Shown: piece by piece, positions 37,200-47,488 of the stretch
How positions within the stretch are numbered: the first letter of the stretch is position 1
Layout: every line of letters begins with the position of its first letter
NCBI GenBank assembly: GCA_036785705.1
Contig: JAWUZG010000159.1
Coordinates: forward strand, 2,790,001 to 2,854,000
Length of the DNA: 64,000 nucleotides
Reading direction: 5' to 3'
Source: Acanthornis magna
Lineage: Eukaryota; Chordata; Aves; Passeriformes; Acanthizidae
Notes under the pieces: generated by a model
Seen by the model: only the letters and a program-made list of their open reading frames with translations
Database searches by the model: none
Told to the model about the DNA's origin: nothing
Position numbers and translations under genes: made by a program

Positions 37200-40028
37200 A
37201 AACCACGCGACCAGGGCATATTGGTCTCTCTTAAGCCTCCTCTATTCTGATCTGGTCAAGAGGTTTTGTTTGGTTCTACTTTCAATATCCAATTGTGCCT
37301 GATAAGGCTGGAGCCGCGTTTCTCGTCATTGCCCCCTCCTCTTTTCTTATGGGGAAAAAAAAATCCATCTGTGAGTTGGTCCCTCGGTCATAAATGCTGT
37401 TATCCATCTAAACAAGTTTTTTAAAGAAAGTGGCAGTCTTTGAAACTAATCTTACACATTTTGAGATGGATAATGTGTAGCTCTGAGTAAACGTTTTTGC
37501 TTTGTAGCTTCGTCCTACCTCATTCCAGCCCTCTGTACTTGCAGGCAGTGGGCACTGGCAGAGGGAGATCCAAGATTTGGTTCAGGTGCATGGCTTTAGA
37601 ACTACAGCTAAAATCGAAGAAAATATCTAATTATTTAGATTATTTTCTCCCTCTCTGCATTAACACTGAAATAAATTTTAGTCAAGCTCTTGCTGCAGTA
37701 ACAGGTGCTACAACCTCCAAATGTACTTTTTTCCTCTGGAAGGACGAGCACAGTCTCCAAGCTGCAGCTGGAGCTGGGAGCTGTAGTCCTGGAGTAACCC
37801 CAGCAGCAAAGGATGGGCAGTGGCCTTGGCAGGCTGTGCTGTTCCTGCTTTCCTCCCTGTAAATGTTTTGAATATGTGAAACACTGGAAGAAACAAATCC
37901 CAATTTACATCTGGCAAATACTCACTAACGTGATAAATGTATTTCCTGCTGCATATGTCCATTTTTCCCCAAAGCACTTGGAAGAGATTTTATCTTCTGC
38001 TATGGTGTTCCTCGAGTCACTCCTTCCCACTATTTTTTTTCTTCCTTTTTTTTTGTTCTAGTCCAACACATCAAAATCTAAATTCCCGATTCTCAGTTTT
38101 CAGTGAGAAACCAAGACGAGTATTTTCAAAGATGCCTATTCACAGCTGAAATTGGAGGGTGAAGTCCAAAGCAGATTCTTCCATGTGCATTTTTCGGTAG
38201 CACATTAAACCTGATTGGATTTCAGATTCATACAGGCTCCAAATGATTTTTCTCAGCTATGTGTTTTGGAATTACATACAAAGCATCAAATCCTCCTGCT
38301 CTGTTCTCCTGTAGCTGATGCACCTCCCAAGCTACCCTTCAGTGTTGAAATAACCCTTGAAAAACTAATCTGTTTAATAAACCATGGGAGAATCTGTGTG
38401 AGAAGTGTTTGCTTCTAATTTTCAGCCCACTTAGACGCACATGACATTCTTAGAAAGCTGGCAATACTTGCAGTATGTCTTTACAACCAGAATTCCTGAA
38501 AGTTTTTATCACTACTAGTCCTTCTCATTGCAAGACGTTACAAAAAAGTAAATCATTTCTAGCAGGGGACTATCCTGCTTTTAACATTTCCTCTGTCTTT
38601 CTAATGGGAATTATTTATGCCAGTGATGATATTCTGGTACATCCCTCCAATTGTCTGTTATCACTTGGAGAGTGGGACTGGCTCCAGGGATGAGCAGAAG
38701 TCACGATGTGCTCACCTGCGTTTGAAAGTCACAGTGAATATGTAGAGTGCCACCATGAATACATAGAATGATCTGTCCCAGGAGTAGCTAAGTGGGACAA
38801 TTCTCATAAAACAATTAAGTCACTAAAATCAGTAATTGGTCTTCATGGTTGGATTGGCCCGATAAGGGGAGCGAAAGAGAGACATGACCATATTGTAACA
38901 TTCAAACACTGGAGGTGAGATAAGAGAGGATCAGTGAAAAGCATGATGGACAAACCTGCTGCACACTCAGACAGAGCCAGTTTGATGTGCTTCACTCCTC
39001 CAGAAAGCAGAAACACAACCTCCCAGATGTGCCCTCACAGAGCAGGGGAACAGCCTCATCCAGGCAGCAGCTCTGCAAGCTCGGCTGAGGGTGAATGTGT
39101 CACTGCTCATCTCAGCTCTCCTGGCTCTGATGTGGAGAAGGCAGAGAGACAAGCTCGTCATTTCACGTTAGCACACGGCACAGAGGGAGGTGATGGGAAG
39201 AGGACGAGCCAACTACGCTTCAGAGAGGGCCTGAGAAAAACAATCCACATTCTGGAACAAGCCTCCTGTCACCATAACACCCTGGCTATTTACTACAGCA
39301 GATAACCTACCAGGTGCATCTGCAGCAACTGGTTGTATTTGCCTGCAGGCAATATCCACCTGCTCACATCTCTGTGCCACTGCACAGGAGTCATCCCATC
39401 CTTTCTAAGGAGACTTTTGAGGGGCCTGGACCAGGCACATGTCGTGTGTGGAAAAAGGCCTGGAATGCCCTTATGCTATCTATAAAATAAACATCAGTAA
39501 TGTGAGGCAGTCTCTGAAGTCCAGAAAAGAAAGAAACTGGGATCTCTTTCCGTTGCAGTTAAATATTGCAATCATTGTTGTCGTCTTGATTATCCATCTC
39601 CACACAGCTCCCACCTTTGCCTGGGATTCTCCTTGGGGTTCCTCATGGACCAGACACCGCCAGTCACAGTAGTTTGTTCCCTATCTCAGAGTCACTCTCA
39701 ATTTCTGGTACCCACAGCTGGGGAAGACAGAGAGTCCCTTCAGAGATGAGCTTGGTCATCATGGATCTAAGCTTTTCCTGGCACATGGAAGGGAGGAACA
39801 CTGTGAGCCTCTGAAGAAAATGGGAATAGATGGGGCCTTTGCATTGGAAATCTCCCTGCACAGCAGGTGCCTCCTCTGTCATCGCCACCTAAACCACCAT
39901 GACTGGATCTAGCCATGCCCACAGCTGCCAACACCTGGTGCTCCCCTGAGCTTCCAGGGGCAGTGCATTTAACAGAGGTGATGCTCCGGGGGTGACACTG
40001 CTTGTGTTGGCAGTTTCTACTCTGTTGC
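37200..40028. other. Non-coding upstream flank of BHLHE23
   Basis: AT-rich to mixed sequence without supported exons or recognised transposons. Probably contains proximal regulatory DNA of BHLHE23, but no single element stands out. Confidence 0.55.
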
Positions 40029-40269
40029 GAAGGGAAGGGAAGGGAAGGGAAGGGAAGGGAAGGGAAGGGAAGGGAAGGGAAGGGAAGGGAAGGGAAGGGA
40101 AGGGAAGGGAAGGGAAGGGAAGGGAAGGGAAGGGAAGGGAAGGGAAGGGAAGGGAAGGGAAGGGAAGGGAAGGGAAGGGAAGGGAAGGGAAGGGAAGGGA
40201 AGGGAAGGGAAGGGAAGGGAAGGGAAGGGAAGGGAAGGGAAGGGAAGGGAAGGGAAGGGAAGGGAAGGG
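40029..40269 (+). repeat. Perfect (AAGGG)n / (GGGAA)n pentanucleotide array, about 48 units, next to the BHLHE23 promoter
   Basis: The array is 241 bases long with no interruption at period 5; the first mismatch is the G at 40270. It ends 17 bases before the inverted CCAAT box and about 83 bases before the predicted start. The + (sense) strand is pure purine, with a GGG run in every unit, and the tract is a perfect mirror repeat. Both G-quadruplex and H-DNA triplex formation are therefore possible. The true length in the animal could differ from this assembly, because long perfect arrays are often collapsed or unstable. Confidence 0.98.
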
Positions 40270-40286
40270 GAGCGCGCTGCCCTGCG

Positions 40287-40352
40287 ATTGGTGGCGGGTG
40301 TCCCCGCGGCCCCTGTCGGCGATATAAGTGCGGCGGGGCCGCTGTGCGCTCA
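40287..40352 (+). promoter_or_regulatory. BHLHE23: BHLHE23 core promoter: inverted CCAAT box, TATA box, predicted start
   Basis: An inverted CCAAT box (ATTGG) lies at 40287-40291 and a TATA element (GATATAAG, TATAA at 40323-40327) follows about 35 bases later. A CA dinucleotide in a CTCACTG context at 40351-40352 sits 29 bases after the first T of the TATA element, so transcription probably starts near 40352. This leaves a 5'UTR of about 142 bases without an upstream ATG. A TATA-plus-CCAAT promoter inside a CpG island fits a tightly regulated tissue-specific gene. The start site is inferred from spacing only. Confidence 0.7.
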
Positions 40353-40381
40353 CTGCCCGCCCCCAGCCCGGGCGCAGCGCC

Positions 40382-40456
40382 GAGCGGAGCGGAGCGGAGC
40401 GGAGCGGCGGGGCCGCCTCCTCCTCCTCCTCCTCCTCCTCCACCTCCTTCTCCTCA
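40382..40456 (+). repeat. GAGCG pentamers and CTC/TCC trinucleotide tract in the BHLHE23 5'UTR
   Basis: Within the predicted 5'UTR, about five GAGCG units (40382-40408) are followed by a (TCC)n run of about 36 bases (from about 40417). Both can change length by slippage. The TCC run is an oligopyrimidine tract in the mRNA leader, and it would read as poly-Ser, poly-Pro or poly-Leu if wrongly translated. Confidence 0.85.
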
Positions 40457-40493
40457 GCGCCCAGGCAGCGGCGGCCGAGCGGCATCGCCGGCG

Positions 40494-41168
40494 ATGGCCG
40501 AGCTCAAGTCGCTGGGCAGCGAGGCGTACCTGGCGCTGGCCCCGGGCTACGGGCCCTCGGCTTTCGCCTACGGAGCCGTGCGCGGCGGCACCGAGGGCCC
40601 GCGGGGCGCGTACGCGGGCGGCGGCGGGGCGGACTTCCACGCCGGGGCGCTGGGCAAGTCGGCGGAGAGCAGCGGCGAGCAGAGCGGCGACGAGGAGGAC
40701 GGCTTCGAGGCGGGCGTGAAGGGCGGCTCGGGCTTCGAGCGAGAGGGGAAGCTGAAGGGGGGAGCCCTGGGCAAGAAGCCCAAGGAGCAGCGCTCGCTGC
40801 GCCTCAGCATCAACGCGCGGGAGCGGCGGAGGATGCACGACCTGAACGACGCGCTGGACGGGCTGCGCTCCGTCATCCCCTACGCGCACAGCCCCTCGGT
40901 GCGGAAACTCTCCAAAATCGCCACGCTGCTCCTGGCCAAGAACTACATCCTCATGCAGGCGCAGGCCCTGGAGGAGATGCGGCGGCTGGTGGCCTACCTG
41001 AACCAGGGCCAGGCGCTGAGCGCCCCGCTGCCCGCCACCCTCAACCCCTTCGGACAGTCGCCCGTGTACCCCTTCGGCGGCGCGGCCGTGCCCGGCTGCC
41101 CCGAGAAATGCACTGCCTTCACAGGAGCCGCCTCCGCCCTCTGCAAACACTGTAACGACAAGCCTTGA
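40494..41168 (+). CDS. BHLHE23: Class E basic helix-loop-helix protein 23 (BHLHE23/BHLHB4), intronless, complete
   Basis: The reading frame encodes 224 residues. It starts with MAELKSL, has an acidic Ser/Glu patch (residues 58-69, [12 protein letters not shown]), a Gly-rich stretch, and an Olig-family bHLH at about 99-158. The basic region is 101-113 ([12 protein letters not shown]) with the E-box-reading Glu at 110. Helix 1 is about 114-128, the loop carries AHSPSVRK, and helix 2 is about 138-158. The tail holds four cysteines (202, 206, 217, 220) and ends in DKP. The MAELKSL start and short length fit BHLHE23 and exclude its longer paralogue BHLHE22; the mammalian protein is, as I recall, about 225 residues. 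Family knowledge: a nuclear E-box-binding repressor needed for retinal rod bipolar cells and other neurons. The chosen ATG is the first one after the predicted transcription start and has a strong Kozak context (G at -3, G at +4). The frame stays open upstream only because the 5'UTR and the repeat lack stops. No intron is needed. Confidence 0.97.
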   Translation: MAELKSLGSEAYLALAPGYGPSAFAYGAVRGGTEGPRGAYAGGGGADFHAGALGKSAESSGEQSGDEEDGFEAGVKGGSGFEREGKLKGGALGKKPKEQRSLRLSINARERRRMHDLNDALDGLRSVIPYAHSPSVRKLSKIATLLLAKNYILMQAQALEEMRRLVAYLNQGQALSAPLPATLNPFGQSPVYPFGGAAVPGCPEKCTAFTGAASALCKHCNDKP

Positions 41169-42020
41169 CTTCTGCCTTCTTCGGGCTTTTGCTTTCTTTT
41201 GGTTGTCTTTTTTTTTCTTTTTTTTTTTTCTTTTTCTGTGCACTTTTCTTTCCACTGCCATCAGCCCTGGCTTCCTTCCATCAGTTAAGTCTGGGTTTTC
41301 TCTTTTGTTCTTCTCTTAAATACCCCACCCCTCCCCATTTGGAAATATTTGGCAGTTCACGTGGATCCCCAAAACACCCACTTTCTACTTTATTTAGTTC
41401 CCCCCCCCCCACATGCAACTTCATCTGTAGAGTTATTTCCTTCCCAGGCTGTCAGTGGATTGTGAGCGTAACGTTGCTTTTCGCTTGCTCTGAGCTACAA
41501 AGTTTTTTAGCAGTTCTGAAACAGAACTCTAGAAAAACAGAGAGGGAGAGAGATCTGGAAATGGAAACCTCAGTGAGTTCGCTTTGGCATGATCGACCTG
41601 TGTTAAAAATAGATAAAAGGAGGGAGGGAAGCAAAATCCAGCTGCAAACTATGCAACGTTTCAGAATCATGGGCGGAGGGGGTGTTCTTTGTAGCCAGCT
41701 GGGGTTGGACTGCACCCGCAAATCCAAATGGAAATCATTTGGTCAGGGCTCATGGGAGGGGGGAAGTCCAGTGCTCTTGCTAAAACAATTGATGCTTCAA
41801 AGTAAGATGCTATTTTTTGTTTTCTCAAAATAATTAACCCGTTCTTGGACTGAGAGGAACCTGTGATTGTATGCTATTGCTTGCTGTTTGCCTGTTTCTC
41901 AGCTTGGTTAAGTTTTCCAGATGATTTTCCAAAGTCGTTGCTCATCATGATAAACAAAGCGAAAGGTCACTTAACATATTTATATGTATTTATAATAAAT
42001 AAAAGACATGAATAACCACT
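41169..42020 (+). other. BHLHE23: BHLHE23 3'UTR (predicted)
   Basis: After the TGA the sequence turns at once to a T-rich tract (41205-41238) and then to ordinary AT-rich sequence with a C-run at 41402-41411. The 3'UTR is predicted to end just beyond the tandem AATAAA signals, about 850 bases after the stop. The overlapping open frame in this stretch is rich in Phe and Ser because of the T tracts and is not coding. Confidence 0.6.
41994..42003 (+). terminator. Overlapping AATAAA polyadenylation signals for BHLHE23
   Basis: Two overlapping AATAAA hexamers (41994-41999 and 41998-42003) are followed within 30 bases by a T/GT-containing stretch (tctctgtcctacatgtctct). They are the first canonical signals I see after the stop codon, so I take them as the main 3' end. 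An alternative end further downstream cannot be excluded. Confidence 0.65.
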
Positions 42021-42658
42021 TTCTCTGTCCTACATGTCTCTAAAACCAGCTGGCAGTCCCTGCAAAACCCCTGCTGGAGTCAGGTAAAGCAGAGATGGAC
42101 GCGGCAGGAGCAGCTGTGTGAACTTAGGGGAACGATCGGAATACTTGGAAAAAGCTTGCGGATATTCAGCTCCTTATCAGCAGGGATTTGCTTTTTTTTA
42201 TTCCTCCACTTTCTCCTGAATCATGAGCACAGAAAAAAATGTTTCTTCTGTCTGACTGAGTTAAGCAGGTAGGGGTTTAGCTCGTGTGTTCTGACACTTG
42301 CTGGGGAATGCTGTGCCCTGACCGTGGTGTTGGATTGGGGTTATCGTAGCGGCGAGCTTGGCTCTCGGGGCACCCATGGAAAACATGGCAGGGAAGGAAA
42401 TCGCTTAAAGACTCTGCTTATCCCTTTGGCTCTGTTTTCTGTTCTATCTACAGCTTGACTCTAGACCTACGTGTGGGGTTTGGGCCACTTAATATCGTGA
42501 CTGAACTAATCATCTCTTGCCAGTATTGACTGTGTCCGTACAAGTTACAAAGTGAGTCTCTCGCTGGCTGAGTTTTCGGCGTCGCTTGTGTTGGTTTACT
42601 TTGGTTTTCTGGTTTATGTTGTTCAACGCTTTGGTGCCTTGTATGCTTCACTAGTCAT

Positions 42659-42679
42659 TATATAATAATAATAATAATT
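42659..42679. repeat. (ATA)n microsatellite
   Basis: About six ATA units in a short perfect run. Confidence 0.85.
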
Positions 42680-45600
42680 GAGGTGCATTCAGTGCTTTCT
42701 GTTCGGGTTGGAAATACCCACCCAATGTCAGAGCAACCACGTAAACTGGTACAGTCGCAGCCTCAGGGGCTCGAGCTGTCCGTGGCCATTTGTGTTAGGA
42801 GTGGGGTGTAACTATTTAGGGTTATTAAACCAATTTCCATGCCTGTCGCTAGTGTTATGCTAATTTGAAAAGGACTGCCATCCCTCTGAAGCGCTTGTCC
42901 ATGGCACTTAATTTTAATTAATACACTTCCAAAAGACTTTTTGTGTTTGGAAAACGAAGTGTGTGATTAAGCCTTATTCATAAAGACATATGTTTAAAAC
43001 TGGTTCCTGCACATTTCCATTTTTATATCTTCATTTCTTTCCTGTAATTAAAAAAAGGAAGAAAAAAATATAGTAGTTTTACAGAACAGTTTATCTCTTG
43101 TACCTTTTTCCATAAAAGAAAATTTTGAAAATACTCTTAAAAGGCATCTGATGAAGTGAAAGCCAGGCAAAACCCCTGCTGAAGCAAAAATGACTGGAAA
43201 CTGCTGATCAGCAAAGGTCACTGAAAATTTTGCAGACTGAGTTGTTGCTAGAAAATATTAAAAAAAAAAAGGCCAGTTGAATAGAGAATCATTGTTAAGC
43301 AGACATATATTACTTCTGGTTAAAATTAGAGGAGATTGAGCGGTTGAGAACATTTAAATGCAGATTAACTCAACTGTTCATTTTTCACCAAAACTAAAAT
43401 AGTTGGAGAATAAAGTATTTAACAGCTTAATGTTTAATCTGAGTTTGGTTTGGTTAATGCTTAAAATAATGGAAATTGTAATTGCTTCTTTGTCAAATAA
43501 TTATGCCCCAAAAGAGAAGTCTCACTAATTTCAGAGCCTAAAAACTCTTCATAGTCGGAGACAAGCTATTTTTGGGTTGACAGCTTTTAGTACAGTGATT
43601 GTTTTAAATCTCTTCCTTTCATTTACATCAGTAAACACTTGCTCATACTATCACATCTACCTGGAATCCTAAAATTCCGCCTTCTGAGAGTCCTTGAAAT
43701 GTTCAGGAGGCTCCTTGAGAGCCCACTTTGAATTAAATTATCTCAGGAGGCTAAGTATGGAATTTCAAATACAGAAGAAAAAACCTGCATTAAAATTTTT
43801 CTTGATAGGAAAAAGAGCAAGCTTGACTATTTAAGTGCTGTTAAAAGGCCAGGCATTAAAAACAAGTGCAGAATTTATCAAATTAATACTAAAGGCACTT
43901 GTAAATAATTTTTTTTTAATTAACCTTTAAGTACAGCGGCTTCAGTTCAAAAGGAAAAAGAGGACGAATCATAACTTTTCCTGCAACAAACAACACTAAG
44001 CTCAAAGTTGACCAACTACTCAGTTAATCTGGAAGTTCAGTGCTGTGAGCTGCTTCTGTCCACCGTGGGCTTGCAGGGTTTTAACTCGGGCTGAGGTGGA
44101 GCCTGTTCCAGTCCCTGCACTCCCCGTGACAGGAAGGCATCTGTTCCGAGGTGATTTACTCTGCACTGAGCTGCTGCTAAAACTGCTACCAAGTAAATGC
44201 CTAATACTTCTCAAAAATGATTTTGTTGGGAGGGGATAAACGAGCAGCTGACTGTTGCATTTGTGTGTGAGGCATCGCTGCTAACCTTGCGGATGTGTGT
44301 GGTTATCCTGAGGGTGAGGTGCTGTACTTGTCGTTTGTTTTTCCCCTTCTCTGGCAAATTTTGTGTACCGTGTAAGGCTTTAAGTGTCTGTTTCCATTTG
44401 GTGTTTCAGAGAATATGAACGGACGACATGAGAAAAACTGAAGATCTTTTTTCTTTCTGCTCAAATGTTCTTGTTATGATGCCTGCCTTTTTTTTTTTAT
44501 TATTTTTCCAAGAAGGATTTATTGTGTATGCTCAGATGGAACTGAAATACAGATCATGTGTTCTAATGTACTTATTACCCTGATATGTTCATACTTGGAA
44601 GAAAACATAATGCCAACTTTAATTAAATATAATATATTGTTTTCTAACCTCACTTAGTTTTTCTTTGAACTTCAAGACTGAGCAGCAAGAAGTGTCAGAA
44701 AGAGGAAATGCTGCTCTGCTGTCTGTTGCTTTTTTTAACATCTGTAATTCTTGTCACTAACCAAAATGAAGGTTTTACTAACCAATATATATAATATCAC
44801 TAACAGGGGATTGGAAACTGCTGTCAGCTGGCACTGCATCAGCCCAGGTTTAACATTAGCAGTCTTGAGCCTGCAAGGTAAAATGTTCTTTAACCAAAAT
44901 ACAGGGAAGCAACAGGTTTGAAGATGGAGGGTCTGGAAGGCAGCTGTCTGCTTCAGATACCAGCAAAAAGTTAAATCACTTGGAGTTCCTGGAAAGAAGC
45001 TGTGAGAATCACTCAGCTTTCCTTGTCCTTCGATCCACTGATTTTGTGGCATTTTGTGACAATACCTGAATATTGCTGCGCGCTGAGCACATTTCCGAGA
45101 CTTTAGGAAGAGATTGCTTATTCTCAGGTCACTTTTTGGCATTGTTCTTTACATCTACATTTCTATCATTTCCACCATTTTTATCATTTTAAAAGAGCAT
45201 TTGTCATTTTTCAGTGTGAAATGAACGTAGGGCCCAACCCTGGTGCTGTTCTGCAAATTGGCAGCGTTGGTGACGTTGGTGACAGCAAGACAGGGCCTGA
45301 TGCTCTGAGGCACAGTGGTGGTTTCTGACCCAACAAATCAACCTTTCAGCGGCTCCAGAGGCCCAGAAAAATGTGCCCAAGCTTTATCCCTTTACCCTAT
45401 CAGTCTTGCAGCGTGTGTAAAGCGTAGGGATGGTGGACACAGACCTCACTTAAAAGCTTTCGTGGCTCTTCAGCCCAAATTTGCTCATCAGCAGCGAGGT
45501 CGCTGCACGTCCCGCTGGGCTGAGTCCTCACATGCAGCAGGTCTCCAGCCACAGCTGGAATTATTTCATTTACAGTTTAGGAGGACAAAACCAAGCATTC

Positions 45601-47149
45601 CATGCTGCCCTTCTGCAGCTTTATGTTCATCAAGTGTGTTCCTTGGACTCTTTAAAACAAGAGGTTGGACTCTGCAGCGTTACTGAAATTTATTTTGCCT
45701 GTGCTTGCTCTTTGCCCTGTGAGTTATCAGCAGAGAAATCATCGCTTTGATCTAAATAGGTGAAAAGGCTTCTAAAGAATACTAAAATACACCAACCAAT
45801 ATTTTCAATTTTCAAGACTGCTTTTATTTTATCTGTAATTTGATAGAATTTTGATTAGTATTGCACAGTAGAAAAGTTGGGGTATTTTTTGTTTTCACTA
45901 AGCCTGATTAAGGCTAGAAAAGTCTCTTGATTACAGTAATTTTAATAATGTAAATTTGTTTGTGATATGTCTTTAGTCTTTAATCCCCTTTGGCATTCCA
46001 TTCAAAGGGAGATGAAAATTTCAGGGATTTGTAATATTTAAATCAGTCATTTCATCTATGTTTCTCAGGCAGTTTTTCTCCTACCTGAAATAAAAAAATA
46101 CCTAAATGGGTATGTAACATATTTTGTGATCAGATTAGAAATACATTTGCATGTGGTTTTTGTGGGAAAATAGCTTAATATCAAGCATTTTCTCTTTACA
46201 ATAAAGTATATGTGCATAAGAGAAAATGGAACCAATTACCAAAGCAAATAATGTATTTGAGATGTTTGCCATTCTTTCATATGTTTTGAAGTAGGATTTT
46301 CACCAAGGACTTTATATAATCTTTTCATAATCAAAATTCACATTAATTCTTTTAGCTATTACCCCAAATTCTTATTTCTATTTGTATTTATTAATACATA
46401 CAGTTTTTAACTTTTCCATTTAATTTTTTAAGTAGTCGTAGCTTTGGTTAACAATAGTAAAATTTGAGTTGATGTTTATTCCTGAAACACTGAACAGTTT
46501 TCAGCATAACCCTCATACTTTTTTAAGGCCAAATAGATTATTCTTAACTATTAGCATTACAATAAACTAATGTATAGAGATATTCAGTCAAGCCAATTCA
46601 GGGTGAAAATAAAGGGGTTTATTTTTTCATATGCTTAAGGCAGTGAAATTTGCAGAACAAAGCCTTGCAGAAGACAAACCACAAGTACTTAAGGTCTAAC
46701 AACATGGAGGAGGAGAGCGTGCTGGTTTTCAAACTCCTTGCCCTGGTGAAACAGCTCAAATATATCTATATTTAAATTATTTAACAGCTTATTTTAATTT
46801 TTAAGTCTTTCAATTCATCAGTGATTCACTTTCATTAAAATCTGCTCTGTTAATGCCATTTGTATTTGCTCAATTCCTCTTTCCCCCCACGTTAACATTA
46901 ATGTTTTGTGTGTCTGTGTGTATCGATACGGAATTGTACTACGAATATAACCCAACCTTCCTCAGCTACCAATGGGGAAAAAAAAAAAAACCAACTATCT
47001 GCTCTTTTGCCTTAAGTATTTGAAAGGGAAAAACATGGCTGAGCAAAAAAACATCACCCCAGTTTTTCCTCCAAGCCCACTTTTGTCTAAAGTAATGAGG
47101 CCATAGTCAGTTGGCTCCAAAGAGCGTCGTGATTTAGTGTGACGTACAG

Positions 47150-47420
47150 TGAATCATTGCAGATCCATTCGGACTGCATTCGTTATTTTAATGAGACACA
47201 GGCAAATCTGTTTTTTGGCCGCAAACCTTAAGATGCAAGCATAATGTGAAATGGTTGTTGATTGCCACAAGGCAACTGACATTATGGATTTTTATCGCCA
47301 TCATTATGCGCTTTAAAACTCCCCACATCCCAAGATATTTAGCCCCTTCCCTTCCCTCCCACGAATGACAGGGAAGCCACAACGCTGACATTTAAAAGCG
47401 AAAAGCTCATCTATTTAATT
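47150..47420. promoter_or_regulatory. Enhancer-like stretch
   Basis: A non-repetitive block holding several CpGs in otherwise AT-rich DNA, with TTTTATCGCC, CATTATGCG, GTTGATTGCC and ATTTAATTTC words of HOX, PBX and homeodomain type. Retention of CpG outside an island can mark constrained sequence; here this is only suggestive. Confidence 0.25.
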
Positions 47421-47463
47421 TCTGGGCTTATTAAAACCTTACGTTGCATCCTCTGCTCTGCAC

Positions 47464-47488
47464 TTTTTTTTTTTTTTTTTTTTTTTTT
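47464..47488. repeat. Poly-T tract of 25 bases
   Basis: An uninterrupted run of T. No retroposon body recognised beside it. Confidence 0.95.

Larger units (their letters stand above)
36550..37200. promoter_or_regulatory. CpG-rich block about 3.3 kb upstream of BHLHE23
   Basis: CpG content rises sharply from about 36550 and continues through the minisatellite to about 37190. The left 200 bases are not repetitive and could be an old CpG island or distal promoter. No open frame with gene character; the 200-270 residue frames on both strands are repeat translations. Confidence 0.5.
40270..41160. promoter_or_regulatory. CpG island covering BHLHE23 promoter, 5'UTR and coding region
   Basis: From the end of the pentanucleotide array to the end of the coding region the sequence is very GC-rich and dense in CpG (many gcgcg, ccgcgg and gcggcg words). 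It falls abruptly to a T-rich 3'UTR after the stop codon. An island over the whole of a single-exon bHLH gene is typical of Polycomb-controlled developmental regulators; that last point is family knowledge. Confidence 0.85.

Noticed and set aside
36398..37234. Open frames of 200-273 residues on both strands
   Set aside because: Produced by the stop-poor 15/71-bp minisatellite; present in several frames at once.
40002..40493. Upstream in-frame extension of BHLHE23 encoding a GKGRE-type repeat
   Set aside because: It runs through the AAGGG array and lies mostly upstream of the TATA box; the repeat simply lacks stops. The first ATG after the predicted start gives the known N-terminus MAELKSL.
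40494..41168. Identification as BHLHE22 instead of BHLHE23
   Set aside because: BHLHE22 is much longer with a long Gly/Ser-rich N-terminal part; this protein has the short MAELKSL start and 224 residues.
40350..41261. 303-residue open frame on the - strand opposite BHLHE23
   Set aside because: Antisense shadow of a GC-rich coding region, rich in Arg, with no domain of its own.
41165..41833. 222-residue open frame after the BHLHE23 stop
   Set aside because: Phe/Ser-rich translation of the T-rich 3'UTR; no domain or codon bias.
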